A DNA stretch of 64,000 nucleotides from Novosphingobium sp. Chol11 (GTDB taxonomy: Bacteria > Pseudomonadota > Alphaproteobacteria > Sphingomonadales > Sphingomonadaceae), in contig NZ_OBMU01000001.1 of the NCBI RefSeq assembly GCF_900218065.1, forward strand, positions 1,615,335 to 1,679,334, written 5' to 3'. The notes beneath the pieces were generated by a model. It was given only the letters and a program-made list of their open reading frames with translations. It was not told the DNA's origin and did no database searches. Position numbers and translations under genes: made by a program. How positions within the stretch are numbered: the stretch's first letter is position 1; each line of letters begins with the position of its first letter. Shown one piece after another: positions 1 to 9,869 of the stretch.

Positions 1-17
1 CTTTCGCTGGCATGACG
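1..17. repeat. Tail of a dispersed inverted repeat, cut by the window edge
   Basis: The first 17 bases (CTTTCGCTGGCATGACG) match the right end of the repeats at 3820-3898 and 9768-9845 with one mismatch. This is therefore the last part of a third copy whose left part lies outside the window. Confidence 0.6.
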
Positions 18-202
18 TGAAGTTGTTCATAACGCGAAGCTGTGGGGGCCTCTGCTCAAAACGGCAACGTGAATGTTGGCCGGCCATCCGACGTTGTTTG
101 ATCCATTACGGATCGACCGCCGCCGATTAACTGGAATTGTCATCTTTTTGCGCTAGGGAAGCCGCGCGACCCGAGGCTTTTACCTGGTGAAAGCCCCCCT
201 TG

Positions 203-236
203 GCCCGGCGGCTTCATGCTGCCGGGTCTTTCTTTT
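203..236 (+). terminator. Rho-independent terminator
   Basis: A 9-bp stem (CCCGGCGGC at 204-212 with GCTGCCGGG at 218-226, one G-U pair) with a 5-nt loop is followed by TCTTTCTTTT. The T-run lies on the + strand, so it ends a rightward transcript. No protein gene precedes it in the window. A smaller hairpin (GGCTTT at 175-180 with AAAGCC at 190-195) lies just upstream, so the terminated transcript may be a small RNA or may come from outside the window. Confidence 0.7.
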
Positions 237-252
237 CCCACTATATGGAGGG

Positions 253-337
253 TGGTGCGGGCGGTCGGAATCGAACCGACACTCCTTTCGGAACCGGATT
301 TTGAGTCCGGCGCGTCTACCAGTTTCACCACGCCCGC
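253..337 (-). tRNA. tRNA-Leu (anticodon CAA)
   Basis: Read on the minus strand, acceptor arms GCGGGCG and CGCCCGC enclose a leucine-type tRNA with a long variable arm. The T-arm loop is GGTTCGATTCC and a CCA end is encoded in the DNA. The anticodon stem CCGGA/TCCGG encloses loop CTCAAAA, giving anticodon CAA, which reads UUG leucine codons. The 85-nt length fits a class II tRNA. Confidence 0.95.
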
Positions 338-457
338 ATGCATGGCCTGCCCGCGCCAAATGGCAAAATCAGCTGGCAGCGTCCAGACAAAAATCAGACC
401 AGGTGCAGGATAAGTCTGCCGGGCGGTTGCAGGGGCGGCTGTGCGCCGATAGCCTGC

Positions 458-485
458 TTGCGTAACGAAACCGGACCGCTATAGG
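458..485 (+). promoter_or_regulatory. Candidate zwf promoter with overlapping dyad
   Basis: TTGCGT (458-463) and TATAGG (480-485) are separated by 16 nt, a fair sigma-70-type promoter about 50 nt upstream of the zwf start. An imperfect dyad, CGAAAC at 466-471 and GTTTCG at 489-494, brackets the -10 element and could be an operator for the Entner-Doudoroff operon. It does not look like the classical HexR box. This is motif reading only. Confidence 0.4.
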
Positions 486-535
486 ACCGTTTCGTGCAGA
501 CCTGAACAATTCCTCCAAACGGAAAAGGGCATCCT

Positions 536-1990
536 TTGACCGATCCGTCTGCCACATTCCTGCTTTTTGGTGCCACCGGCGATCTGGCGCACCGCATGAT
601 ATTTCCCTCGCTCTACAATCTGCTGAGCGACGGCTTGCTGCCCGATGACTTCATGATCGTCGCGTCCGGCCGCACGGAGATGGATGACGAGGCGTTCCGG
701 GCCGACATCGACAAGGCGCTGCAAAAGTTCGTCGGCGCTGATCGCTATGACGCGGAAGTCGCGGCGCGGCTGAAGGCGATGATCGGCTATCAGCCGGTCG
801 AGGCGGGGAAGCCGGAGCAATTCAGGAAGCTGGCGGAGCGGCTCGACGGACGGGCGGAGCGCGGGCTGTCGGTCTATCTGTCGACGCCCCCTTCCCTCTT
901 CGCGCCCACGGCGCAGGGGCTGGCCGAGGCGGGACTGATCACGCCGACGACGCGGATCGCGATGGAAAAGCCGATCGGCAAAGACCTCGCTTCGTCGAAA
1001 GAGGTCAATGACGGCATCGGCGCGCTGTTCGACGAGAGCCAGATTTTCCGGGTCGACCATTATCTGGGCAAGGAGACAGTTCAGAATTTGCTCGCCCTGC
1101 GATTTGGCAATGTGATGTTCGAGCCGCTGTGGAACGCGACGGCGATCGACCATGTGCAGATCACCGTTGGCGAGACGGTGGGACTGGAAGGCCGTGTGTC
1201 CTACTATGACGGCGTGGGCGCGCTGCGTGACATGGTGCAGAACCATGTGCTGCAAATCCTGTCGATCATCGCGATGGAGCCCCCTGCCCGCATGGACCCG
1301 ACCGCCGTGCGCGACGAGAAGGTGAAGGTGCTGCGCTCGCTGCGCCCGATGACGGCGGAGACGGTGAAGACCAACAGCGTGCGCGGGCAATATTCGCCAG
1401 GCGCGGTCGGCGGCGAGATCGTGACCGGATATAGTGACGAATTGGGGCAGCCGTCCGACACCGAAACCTTTGTGGCGCTGAAAGCCCATATAGACAATTG
1501 GCGCTGGCAGGGCGTGCCCTTCTACCTCCGCACAGGCAAGCGGATGCCTGCGCGCCAATCGGAAATCCAGATCCAGTTCAAGCCGGTGCGCCATTCGATC
1601 TTTGGCCGCGCTGGAGGGCTGGAGCCCAATACGTTGATCATCCGCCTTCAGCCCGAGGAATATATCCGCCTGCTGATCATGAGCAAAAGGCCGGGGCTGG
1701 AGCGCGAAGTGCATCTGGAGGAGGTGACGCTGGACGTGTCGCTGACCGCCGCCTTCGCCGGGCAGCGGCGGCGTATCGCCTATGAGCGGCTGATCCTGGA
1801 CCTGCTGGCGGGAGACCAGACGCTGTTCGTGCGCCGGGACGAGGTCGAAGCGCAGTGGACATGGATCGATTCCATCATCGACGGCTGGAAGGAAGCAGGG
1901 GTGAAGCCATCGCCCTATGCTTCGGGGAACTGGGGGCCGTCTTCGGCCATTGCCCTGATTGAACGAGACGGAGCCAGCTGGCATGACTGA
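536..1990 (+). CDS. zwf: Glucose-6-phosphate 1-dehydrogenase
   Basis: Oxidises glucose 6-phosphate to 6-phosphogluconolactone with NAD(P)+, feeding the Entner-Doudoroff pathway in the cytoplasm. The 484-aa length is normal for the family. The Rossmann motif GATGDLA is at residues 12-18, an EKPIG motif near 144, and the active-site signature RVDHYLGKE at 172-180 contains the catalytic His. The start is TTG, preceded by GGAAAAGGG. The first in-frame ATG (residue 21) would remove the nucleotide-binding motif, so TTG is required. The gene is first in zwf-edd-glk-eda and overlaps edd by 8 nt. No separate pgl gene is seen here. Confidence 0.96.
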   Translation: MTDPSATFLLFGATGDLAHRMIFPSLYNLLSDGLLPDDFMIVASGRTEMDDEAFRADIDKALQKFVGADRYDAEVAARLKAMIGYQPVEAGKPEQFRKLAERLDGRAERGLSVYLSTPPSLFAPTAQGLAEAGLITPTTRIAMEKPIGKDLASSKEVNDGIGALFDESQIFRVDHYLGKETVQNLLALRFGNVMFEPLWNATAIDHVQITVGETVGLEGRVSYYDGVGALRDMVQNHVLQILSIIAMEPPARMDPTAVRDEKVKVLRSLRPMTAETVKTNSVRGQYSPGAVGGEIVTGYSDELGQPSDTETFVALKAHIDNWRWQGVPFYLRTGKRMPARQSEIQIQFKPVRHSIFGRAGGLEPNTLIIRLQPEEYIRLLIMSKRPGLEREVHLEEVTLDVSLTAAFAGQRRRIAYERLILDLLAGDQTLFVRRDEVEAQWTWIDSIIDGWKEAGVKPSPYASGNWGPSSAIALIERDGASWHD

Positions 1991-3809
1991 CCTTCATCCG
2001 GTGATCGCGAAGGTCACCGAACGCATCGTGAAGCGGAGCGCGCCGCGCCGCCGCCAATATCTCGACCTGATCGAACGTGGCCGTGACGCCGGGACCAACC
2101 GTGCGCAACTGTCATGCGGCAACCTTGCCCATGGCTTTGCGGCGAGCGGCGAGGACAAGCCGGTGATCCGCACGGGCGCGGCGATGAACATCGGCATCGT
2201 CACCGCTTACAATGACATGCTGTCCGCGCATCAGCCCTATGGGCGCTATCCCGAAGCGATCAAGATCGCGGCGCGCGAGGTCGGCGCGACGGCTCAAGTG
2301 GCGGGCGGCGTCCCAGCCATGTGCGACGGCGTGACGCAGGGTCAGGCAGGCATGGACCTGTCGCTATTTTCCCGCGACACGATCGCGCTGGCGACGGCAG
2401 TGTCGCTGAGCCACGCGATGTTCGAGGGCGCGGCGCTGCTGGGCATATGCGACAAGATCGTGCCGGGCCTGCTGATCGGCGCGCTGCGTTTCGGGCATCT
2501 GCCGACGATCCTGATCCCCGCCGGGCCCATGCCATCGGGCCTTGCCAACAAGGAAAAGGTGCGCATCCGTCAGCTTTATGCCGAGGGCAAGGTCGGCAAG
2601 GAGGAGCTGCTGGAATCCGAAAGCGCCAGCTATCATGGCGCGGGCACCTGCACTTTCTACGGCACGGCCAACAGCAACCAGATGATGATGGAAGTGATGG
2701 GGCTGCACATGCCTTGCGCATCCTTCGTCAATCCGGGCACCAAGCTGCGCAGCGAACTGACGCGGGCGGCGGTGCATCGGCTTGCCAGCATCGGATGGGA
2801 TGGCGACGATTACCGGCCGCTTGGCCATTGCGTCGATGAGAAGGCGATCGTCAATGCCATCATCGGCCTGATGGCGACGGGCGGATCGACCAACCATGCC
2901 ATCCACCTACCCGCGATCGCGCGCGCGGCGGGGATCAGCATCGACTGGACCGATTTCGCGGAGATTTCCGATGTGGTGCCGCTGCTGGCGCGGGTCTATC
3001 CCAATGGCGCGGGCGACGTGAACAATTTCCATACCGCTGGCGGCATGTCTTTCATCATCCGCGAGTTGTTGGATAATGGACTGCTGCACCGGGACATCAT
3101 GACGGTCGCGCGCGCCGACCTCACCGATTATGGCAAGGAGCCGGTGCTGGAGGACGAGGCGCTGCAATGGCGCGACGTGCCGGTGTCGCGCGATGAATCG
3201 ATCCTGCGGCCGGTATCCAGTGCGTTCAATCCTGATGGCGGCATGCGCCTGCTGGCGGGCAACCTCGGCCGCTGCGTCATGAAGGTGAGCGCGGTCGACA
3301 AGGAACGGTGGACCATCGAGGCTCCGGCGGCCGTCTTCCATGATCAGGATGATGTGCTGCGCGCGTTCAAGGCGGGAGAGCTGGAGCGGGATGTCGTCGT
3401 GGTGGTCCGTTTCCAAGGGCCGCGCGCGAACGGCATGCCGGAATTGCACAAGCTTACCCCGGCGCTCGGCGTGTTGCAGGATCGGGGTTTTCGCGTCGCG
3501 CTGGTGACCGACGGGCGCATGTCCGGGGCTTCGGGCAAGGTGCCTGCCGCCATCCATCTGTCGCCTGAAGCGCTGGGCGGAGGACCGATCGCCAAGCTGC
3601 GCGATGGTGACATGGTGCGGGTGTGCGCCGACAAGGGCGTGATCGAGGCGCTGGTCGATGCGGCGGAGTGGGACGCACGGGACATGCCCGTGCCGCCGCC
3701 CCCGCCCTATGACACGGGCCGCGAGCTGTTCGCGCTGTTCCGCCATCATAGCGATCTGGCGGAAAGTGGCGCTTCGCCCATCCTGGCGGCGATGGAAACT
3801 GAACTATAA
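1983..3809 (+). CDS. edd: Phosphogluconate dehydratase
   Basis: Dehydrates 6-phosphogluconate to 2-keto-3-deoxy-6-phosphogluconate (KDPG). It is an IlvD/Edd-family enzyme that carries an Fe-S cluster. The 608 aa match E. coli Edd (about 603). Visible family motifs include CDGVTQGQ near residue 115, [13 protein letters not shown] near 222 and the following [11 protein letters not shown] stretch; the conserved cysteines are consistent with cluster binding. The ATG start lies inside the end of zwf (8-nt overlap), with GGAG upstream, so translation is probably coupled. An upstream in-frame TTG at 1959 is less likely. Confidence 0.96.
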   Translation: MTDLHPVIAKVTERIVKRSAPRRRQYLDLIERGRDAGTNRAQLSCGNLAHGFAASGEDKPVIRTGAAMNIGIVTAYNDMLSAHQPYGRYPEAIKIAAREVGATAQVAGGVPAMCDGVTQGQAGMDLSLFSRDTIALATAVSLSHAMFEGAALLGICDKIVPGLLIGALRFGHLPTILIPAGPMPSGLANKEKVRIRQLYAEGKVGKEELLESESASYHGAGTCTFYGTANSNQMMMEVMGLHMPCASFVNPGTKLRSELTRAAVHRLASIGWDGDDYRPLGHCVDEKAIVNAIIGLMATGGSTNHAIHLPAIARAAGISIDWTDFAEISDVVPLLARVYPNGAGDVNNFHTAGGMSFIIRELLDNGLLHRDIMTVARADLTDYGKEPVLEDEALQWRDVPVSRDESILRPVSSAFNPDGGMRLLAGNLGRCVMKVSAVDKERWTIEAPAAVFHDQDDVLRAFKAGELERDVVVVVRFQGPRANGMPELHKLTPALGVLQDRGFRVALVTDGRMSGASGKVPAAIHLSPEALGGGPIAKLRDGDMVRVCADKGVIEALVDAAEWDARDMPVPPPPPYDTGRELFALFRHHSDLAESGASPILAAMETEL

Positions 3810-3819
3810 TCCCCCACCC

Positions 3820-3898
3820 GTCATGCCAGCGCAGGCTTGCATCTCAGGCGAGAGGGCACGGCCCGGCCTCACGAGATCCCAGCTTGCGCTGGGATGAC
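3820..3898. repeat. Dispersed inverted repeat between edd and glk
   Basis: Two 26-nt arms (3820-3845 and 3873-3898) are inverted copies with four mismatches. They begin GTCATGCCAGCG and end CGCTGGGATGAC, around a 27-nt spacer. The same family occurs at 9768-9845 and, truncated, at 1-17. In the operon transcript it would fold into a large stem between edd and glk. It has no coding content and no T-run, so it is a REP-like element rather than a normal terminator. Confidence 0.8.
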
Positions 3899-3918
3899 GC
3901 CATGACTGGAGTGGTCCT

Positions 3919-4884
3919 ATGACCGACATCATCGCTGCCGATATCGGCGGCACAAATGCCCGTTTCGCCCGTGCGAAGCTCGATGCGCGCAACGTGCCTA
4001 CATTGGGCAAGGTGCGGAAGTACAAGGTCGCCGACTTTCAAAGCCTGCAGGCCTGCTGGGCCGCATTCGTGCGGGACGAGGGCGGCGACCTGCCCAAGGC
4101 CGCTTCCATCGCCTTTGCCACCGCGATCGGGCGCGACGTCATCAAGCTGACCAACAGCAGCTGGATGATCAGGCCCGAGACTCTGGACGAGGAACTGGGC
4201 CTCAAGCAGATGCGGCTCGTCAATGATTTCGAGGCCGTGGCCCATGCCGTCGCGCGCCTTCCCGACGACAATCTGCCGCTGCTCTTCGGGCAGGACCGAC
4301 CTTTCCCGCGCGACGGCGGCGTGACGGTGGTGGGTCCGGGCACCGGCTTGGGCGTCGCGATGATCGCGTTCGATGATGGCGAGCCGCATGTGATCGCTAC
4401 CGAGGGTGGGCATCTCGACTTCGCGCCGCTCGACACGCTCGAGGAAAAGATCCTCGCCTATCTGCGCGACAAGTTCCTGCGGGTGTCGACCGAGCGGGTG
4501 GTGTCGGGGCCGGGGCTCAACAATATCTACAAGGCGATGGCGACCATCGGCCATGAGCGCGTGATGCTGATGGAAGATGCGGAATTGTGGCAGGCGGCGA
4601 TCGACGGGACGGACGAGTTCGCCCGCGCGGCGTTCGACCGCTTCTGCCTTTGCTATGGTTCGGTCGTCGGCGACCTGGCGCTGGCGCAGGGGCCGAACGC
4701 GGTCGTGCTGGCCGGGGGACTGACGCAGCGGATGCGCGCATTGCTGCCCCAGAGCGGCTTTCATCGGCGCTTTACCGCCAAGGGGCGGTTCGAAAGCCTG
4801 ATGGCGACGGTGCCCATTCGTCTCGCCGTGCATGAAGAGATTGGACTTTACGGGGCGGCCGCCGCCTTTCGGGAGAAGAAATGA
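3919..4884 (+). CDS. glk: Glucokinase
   Basis: Phosphorylates glucose with ATP to glucose 6-phosphate, the substrate of Zwf encoded two genes upstream. The 321-aa protein opens with the ROK/hexokinase phosphate-binding motif DIGGTNARF (residues 8-16). A second glycine-rich nucleotide motif (VVGPGTGLGVAMI) is near residue 140, followed by TEGGHLDFAP, which in bacterial glucokinases binds glucose. GGAG about 10 nt upstream supports the ATG. Its last bases overlap the eda start (ATGA). Confidence 0.95.
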   Translation: MTDIIAADIGGTNARFARAKLDARNVPTLGKVRKYKVADFQSLQACWAAFVRDEGGDLPKAASIAFATAIGRDVIKLTNSSWMIRPETLDEELGLKQMRLVNDFEAVAHAVARLPDDNLPLLFGQDRPFPRDGGVTVVGPGTGLGVAMIAFDDGEPHVIATEGGHLDFAPLDTLEEKILAYLRDKFLRVSTERVVSGPGLNNIYKAMATIGHERVMLMEDAELWQAAIDGTDEFARAAFDRFCLCYGSVVGDLALAQGPNAVVLAGGLTQRMRALLPQSGFHRRFTAKGRFESLMATVPIRLAVHEEIGLYGAAAAFREKK

Positions 4885-5501
4885 TGTCGCTCAGCGTTGA
4901 ACAAGTGATGGAGCTGGCGCCGGTCATCCCGGTGCTGGTGGTGGAGCGAGTGGAGGATGCGCTGCCGATCGCGCAGGCTTTGGTGAAGGGCGGGCTGCCA
5001 GCGCTGGAAGTGACGCTGCGCACACCCGCCGCGCTGGATGTGATTCGCGAGATGGCGAAGGTCGAGGGTGCGGTCGTCGGTGCTGGAACGGTGCTGAACC
5101 CGTCGCAGCTGGACGCGGCGATGGAGGCAGGCGCGCGGTTCATCGTCAGCCCGGGCCTCACCGAGCCGCTGGGCAAGGCAGCGGTCGCGGCGCGCGTGCC
5201 TTTCCTTCCGGGAACGGCGACGGCGGGCGACATCATGCGCGGGCTGGAGTTGGGCCTCACGCACTTCAAATTTTTCCCAGCGGAGACTTCGGGCGGGCTG
5301 CCTGCGTTGAAGGCGCTGGCGGCGCCGTTGCATGTCGCACGCTTCTGCCCGACCGGGGGGATCACGGCGGAAAATGCGCCGAAATGGCTGGCCGAACCCT
5401 TTGTGAAATGCGTTGGCGGCAGCTGGGTCGTGCCCAAGGGGCCGGTCGATGGGGCGAAGATCGAGGCGCTGGCGCGCGAGGCGGCGGCACTGGCCCGCTG
5501 A
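4881..5501 (+). CDS. eda: KDPG aldolase (bifunctional 4-hydroxy-2-oxoglutarate aldolase type)
   Basis: Cleaves KDPG to pyruvate and glyceraldehyde 3-phosphate, the last step of the Entner-Doudoroff route. The 206-aa class I aldolase shows the catalytic glutamate in ALEVTLRT (E43) and the Schiff-base lysine in HFKFFPAE (K130), plus the phosphate-binding FCPTGGI stretch. The ATG start shares ATGA with the glk stop, which indicates translational coupling. The cluster thus encodes glucose phosphorylation, oxidation, dehydration and cleavage in one operon. Confidence 0.95.
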   Translation: MMSLSVEQVMELAPVIPVLVVERVEDALPIAQALVKGGLPALEVTLRTPAALDVIREMAKVEGAVVGAGTVLNPSQLDAAMEAGARFIVSPGLTEPLGKAAVAARVPFLPGTATAGDIMRGLELGLTHFKFFPAETSGGLPALKALAAPLHVARFCPTGGITAENAPKWLAEPFVKCVGGSWVVPKGPVDGAKIEALAREAAALAR

Positions 5502-5554
5502 CGAGGATGATTGACGCCATTGCGCGGCGGGATTTCCCGTCCTAGATCAACGCC

Positions 5555-6067
5555 ATGATCCTGCGCCGGCTGCTGCCCTCCCTCGCCCTGTTCCTCTCCG
5601 GCTGTGCGGAGACGCTGACGGGCTATCCTTCGCTCGCCAAGCGGGCGGTGGAGAATGCGCCGGTTGCGGAGCCCGTGGCTGCTCCCGCGCCGGTCGAGGC
5701 CGACCCGGCGTTGCAGGCGCAGGTCGATCGGCTTTCGGCGCAGGCGCAATCGGGAAGCGCGGCCTTCGACAGGGCCTGGCCTGCGGCGGACCGCGCAACA
5801 AGGTCGGCTGCGGGCGCGGCGGTATCGAGCGAGGCGTGGGTCGCGGCGCAACTTGCGATCAGTGCGTTGGAGGCGGCGCGGAACGATAGCGTGTCGGCGC
5901 TGGCCAGCCTCGACACGCTCTATGTCGAGCGAAGCAATGCGGTGGCCGAGGGCAAGGTTCGGGGCGGCGTGGAGCAGATCGACGTGGCGCGCAAGGCGGC
6001 GCTGGGGATCGTGGATTCGCAGAATGACCGGATCGACGCGGTGAAGGCGCGCCTAGCGCAGCCTTGA
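5555..6067 (+). CDS. Putative lipoprotein, unknown function
   Basis: I do not recognise a family. The 170-aa product has a short signal peptide with lipobox LSGC (Cys17), so the mature protein is probably lipid-anchored. After a Pro/Ala-rich linker (residues 35-55) the rest is Ala-rich and predicted helical, consistent with a coiled-coil or helical bundle (about 55-168). It begins 53 nt after eda on the same strand, so it could be co-transcribed, but nothing ties it to sugar metabolism. Confidence 0.7.
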   Translation: MILRRLLPSLALFLSGCAETLTGYPSLAKRAVENAPVAEPVAAPAPVEADPALQAQVDRLSAQAQSGSAAFDRAWPAADRATRSAAGAAVSSEAWVAAQLAISALEAARNDSVSALASLDTLYVERSNAVAEGKVRGGVEQIDVARKAALGIVDSQNDRIDAVKARLAQP

Positions 6068-6089
6068 TATCAGCCCCGCCCGGTAAGAG

Positions 6090-6677
6090 TTAGCCGTCGG
6101 CCTTCAGCGCGCCCTTGTGGGCTTTTGCATTGTGGACATAGCGGTCAACGCCCTCCCGCATGCGGATGAGCGCTTCGTCGGTGAGATCGCGGACATATTT
6201 GGCGGGGCGGCCGGTCCAGAGCTGGCGGTGAGGCACCGTGCGATTGGGGGATAGCAGCGCCCCGGCGGCCAGCATGGCGTCACTCTCGATAACGCAGCCG
6301 TTCATCACCACGGCGCCAAGGCCGACAAAGGCGCGGTCCTTGAGGTCGCAGCCGTGGATCATCGCCATATGGCCGATCAGGACATCATCGCCGATGATGG
6401 TGGGCCAGCCTTCCGGCTTTGCGGGATCGGGGCCGTCGCAATGGATGACGCTGCCGTCCTGAATGTTCGTGCGCGCGCCGATTCGGATCGCGTTCACGTC
6501 TCCGCGCACGACGCAATTATACCAGATGCTGCTGTCCGGCCCGATCTCCACATCGCCGATAATCCGCGCGCCCGGCGCGATGAAGGCGCTGGGATGGATG
6601 ACCGGGGTCTTGCCGCCAAAGCTCAGGATGGTGGCACCCGGATGATCGGCATGCGCGGCGTGCGGATGGTCGGGCAT
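6090..6677 (-). CDS. Gamma-carbonic anhydrase family protein
   Basis: The 195-aa protein consists of left-handed beta-helix hexapeptide repeats (roughly residues 28-155). Three histidines in the family's zinc positions are visible: H79 (VIHCDG), H103 and H108 (IGHMAMIHGC). Members include YrdA and CaiE-like proteins; carbonic anhydrase activity is not assured. The ATG at 6677 is preceded by TTGGAG, 5 nt after the hemB stop, so it is probably translated from the hemB mRNA. The N-terminal His-rich tail (PDHPHAAHADH) is unusual. Confidence 0.85.
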   Translation of the reverse strand: MPDHPHAAHADHPGATILSFGGKTPVIHPSAFIAPGARIIGDVEIGPDSSIWYNCVVRGDVNAIRIGARTNIQDGSVIHCDGPDPAKPEGWPTIIGDDVLIGHMAMIHGCDLKDRAFVGLGAVVMNGCVIESDAMLAAGALLSPNRTVPHRQLWTGRPAKYVRDLTDEALIRMREGVDRYVHNAKAHKGALKADG

Positions 6678-6681
6678 GGCG

Positions 6682-7686
<1,005 letters not shown>

Positions 7687-7750
7687 TTAGGCCGCGCAGC
7701 CGAGGCGATCAAGGTTCCGGCGGCCGGTGCAACATGCTAGTGCACGCGCC

Positions 7751-8134
7751 ATGCGGGGCATCCACCATATCGCCATCATCTGTTCCGACTATCAGCGATC
7801 GCGGCGCTTTTACACGGAGATACTAGGCTTTCCTGTCGTCCGTGAAGTGTGGCGCGAAGAACGGCAATCGTGGAAATGCGACCTGGACGCCGGAAATGCG
7901 CAGATCGAGCTTTTCTCTTTTCCCGCCCCTCCCCGCCGTCCGACGCGTCCAGAGGCGTGCGGGCTGCGGCACCTGGCTTTTTGCGTGCAGGACCTGGACG
8001 ATGAAGTCGCGCGGCTCAAAGCGGCAGGGATTGAGTGCGAGCCTGTCAGGATCGATCCCTATACGGAACGGCGCTTTACCTTCTTCGCTGATCCCGATGC
8101 GCTGCCGTTGGAACTATATGAGGTAGCGGGCTGA
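7751..8134 (+). CDS. VOC-family protein, GloA2/YaeR-like
   Basis: A 127-aa single glyoxalase/bleomycin-resistance (VOC) domain. It closely follows E. coli YaeR (GloA2) as I recall that protein: HHIAIICSDY at the start, then IELFSFP, CGLRHLAF, RIDPYTERRFTFF and PLELYE. His and Glu residues at the usual VOC metal positions are present (the HHIAI, LRHLAF and LELYE stretches). Its substrate is not established. The ATG at 7751 starts directly before the fold; an upstream GTG at 7727 is possible but adds no conserved sequence. It diverges from hemB. Confidence 0.85.
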   Translation: MRGIHHIAIICSDYQRSRRFYTEILGFPVVREVWREERQSWKCDLDAGNAQIELFSFPAPPRRPTRPEACGLRHLAFCVQDLDDEVARLKAAGIECEPVRIDPYTERRFTFFADPDALPLELYEVAG

Positions 8135-8617
8135 CCGGAAGCTGGCCTTTTTGGCAAGGCTCCATTGACCGTCATCGCGATAATGCCACGCCGCAAGACC
8201 CGCTATCCGGAGCGGGCGGGGCCGAAACCCGGCCTTCAACTGGTCGGCGAGGGCACGGGCGAGAGGTGGTTCAACCTTGTTCTGGATCGTGATGTGCAGG
8301 CGAGGGCGCGCCTGATCCTGTGGGGTGAGCAGCCCTCTAAAAGCATCGGCCAGTTCGTCGCGGATGGCGAGCAGGCCGTCACTGCGCACGTCGAAGGCGA
8401 CGCCACGGCCGAGCAGCCTGATCCCGGTTATCAGGCCAAGCGGCGGTGGACCGGCGCATGAGGCTTTCAAGCGGTCGCTGAGTTCAGGCAGCAGCGACGG
8501 CGGCAGATGGTGGAAGAGCGAAATATGGGCGGGCACCTTGTTGCGTTCCGGCGGGAAATGGGCGCGGCGGAGGCCATCCGCCCAAGCGAAGTCCTCCGCC
8601 CCCATGAGCGCCGTCAC
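8114..8617 (-). CDS. 2H phosphoesterase (2'-5' RNA ligase family)
   Basis: The 167-aa protein carries the two HxT/S motifs of the 2H superfamily, AHISLFHHL near residue 30 and LHITIQNKV near 107. It is probably a cyclic phosphodiesterase or RNA end-processing enzyme; the native substrate is unknown. The start is uncertain. The GTG at 8617 is used here, but in-frame sequence upstream encodes a plausible beta-strand (GAPIVV), so a CTG near 8645 is possible. It overlaps the 3' end of the VOC gene by 21 nt (convergent). Confidence 0.8.
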   Translation of the reverse strand: MTALMGAEDFAWADGLRRAHFPPERNKVPAHISLFHHLPPSLLPELSDRLKASCAGPPPLGLITGIRLLGRGVAFDVRSDGLLAIRDELADAFRGLLTPQDQARPRLHITIQNKVEPPLARALADQLKAGFRPRPLRIAGLAAWHYRDDGQWSLAKKASFRSARYLI

Positions 8618-8642
8618 GACGATCGGCGCGCCGCCTGCGGCA

Positions 8643-9182
8643 TCAGGCAGCCGGATGTTCCTTCAGCCAGTCCAGCACCGGCTCCGGGCTCGATTGGCCG
8701 TAGGGATCATCGTCCTCGCCAATGTCATTGATGCCGGGTTCTTCGAACCAGGCGACCACCTGACCATCATCGACGACCATCGCGTAGCGCCAGCTGCGAT
8801 CGCCAAAGCCGAGATGATCCTTCTTCACCAGCATGCCCATGCGCCGCGTGAAGTCACCCGAACCATCTGGCAGCAGCTTCACATTCTTGACGCCAAGATG
8901 CTTGCCCCATTGGTACATGACGAAAGCATCATTGACCGAGATGCAGTAGACATCGTCCACCCCCAGCGCTTTGAAGTCATCATAGAAGCGTTCGAAGGCC
9001 GGGCATTGTTCGGTGGAACAGGTGGGCGTGAAAGCGCCGGGCAGCGAGAAGACGACCACGCGCTTCCCCTTGAACAGGTCGCCGGTCTGGATGTCCTGCC
9101 AGCGGAAAGGATTGGGGCCGCCGACGCTTTCATCGCGCACACGCGTTTTCAGCGTCACATCAGGTACGGAACGTCCGAGCAT
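8643..9182 (-). CDS. Peroxiredoxin, Prx5/AhpE-type
   Basis: A thiol peroxidase reducing H2O2 and organic peroxides. The 179-aa protein has the Prx5 signature PGAFTPTCS with the peroxidatic Cys55, and a second cysteine at 60. A glutaredoxin domain, present in some Prx5 fusions, is absent. The start ATG is clear and divergent from the membrane-protein gene at 9279. The 2H phosphoesterase gene follows on the same strand. Confidence 0.92.
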   Translation of the reverse strand: MLGRSVPDVTLKTRVRDESVGGPNPFRWQDIQTGDLFKGKRVVVFSLPGAFTPTCSTEQCPAFERFYDDFKALGVDDVYCISVNDAFVMYQWGKHLGVKNVKLLPDGSGDFTRRMGMLVKKDHLGFGDRSWRYAMVVDDGQVVAWFEEPGINDIGEDDDPYGQSSPEPVLDWLKEHPAA

Positions 9183-9278
9183 CTCTTCGTCTCCCGGTCA
9201 GCATGCTTTCCCACGGTCGGGTGCATCTATAAGGTCGCCCTGCCGCGTGGCAAAAGATTTGAGAGAGGGGAAACTCCT

Positions 9279-9698
9279 ATGGGCGCGTCGCGATCCTTCA
9301 AAATCATCGCAATCGGCCTGCTGATCTGGAATCTGATCGGCGTGGCCGCCTTTGCAATGCAATATGGAGCCGACCTGGCGGTTCTGGCGAAAAGCGATCC
9401 TTATACGGCGCGCATCTTTGCAGAAATGCCGGGATGGGTCTGGGCTGCTTACGCGGTCGCAGTGGGTGCAGGGACGGTCGGCGCGCTGCTGTTGTTGCTG
9501 AGGAAGGCGGCGGCGGTGGCGTTGTTCGCGCTGTCGCTGGCCGCCGTCGTGGTGCAGTTCGGCTACAGCTTTCTGGGAGCGGATTTATGGGCGGTGAAGG
9601 GCGCGGGGGCGGCGGTGTTTCCGGCGGTGATCGTCGCCATCGCAGTGGGGCAGTTGCTCTATGCCGCGCGCTTGCGTACCAAGGGCGTTTTGCGGTGA
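9279..9698 (+). CDS. Small integral membrane protein, unknown function
   Basis: A 139-aa protein with four predicted transmembrane helices (about 8-28, 50-74, 79-99, 109-130) and few charged residues. I do not recognise a named family. The ATG is preceded by GAGAGGGG. An open frame continues far upstream on the same strand, but that stretch lies over the minus-strand peroxiredoxin and 2H genes and is not credible. It is flanked downstream by a dispersed repeat. Confidence 0.75.
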   Translation: MGASRSFKIIAIGLLIWNLIGVAAFAMQYGADLAVLAKSDPYTARIFAEMPGWVWAAYAVAVGAGTVGALLLLLRKAAAVALFALSLAAVVVQFGYSFLGADLWAVKGAGAAVFPAVIVAIAVGQLLYAARLRTKGVLR

Positions 9699-9767
9699 AG
9701 TGAGTGTAGTAGGCGCTATCTCAGCTCTGAGAGTTTCAATAGCGGTCGTTCGATCGCTTAATTTGCT

Positions 9768-9845
9768 GTCATGCCCGCGGAGGCTGGCATCCTTCTCGAC
9801 TGCACTCAGCCTAGCCGACGAGATCCCAGCTTTCGCTGGGATGAC
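9768..9845. repeat. Dispersed inverted repeat, same family as 3820-3898
   Basis: The left arm starts GTCATGCCCGCGGAGG (9768) and the right arm GAGATCCCAGC...GGGATGAC (9820-9845). The arms are inverted, with an unrelated 28-nt spacer. The right arm is nearly identical to that at 3873-3898 (one difference). It lies between the converging membrane-protein gene and mltG, so it may serve as a two-way transcription end. Confidence 0.8.
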
Positions 9846-9869
9846 GAGAAATCAGGGTCAAAAAGGGCC

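Noticed and set aside
479-1984. 501-codon open frame on the minus strand opposite zwf
   Set aside because: It is the antisense of a well-supported enzyme gene, rich in Arg, His and Gln as expected from GC-rich shadows, and has no recognisable motif.
8325-9278. Extension upstream of the small membrane protein
   Set aside because: It overlaps two minus-strand genes; the membrane protein has its own GAGAGGGG and ATG at 9279.
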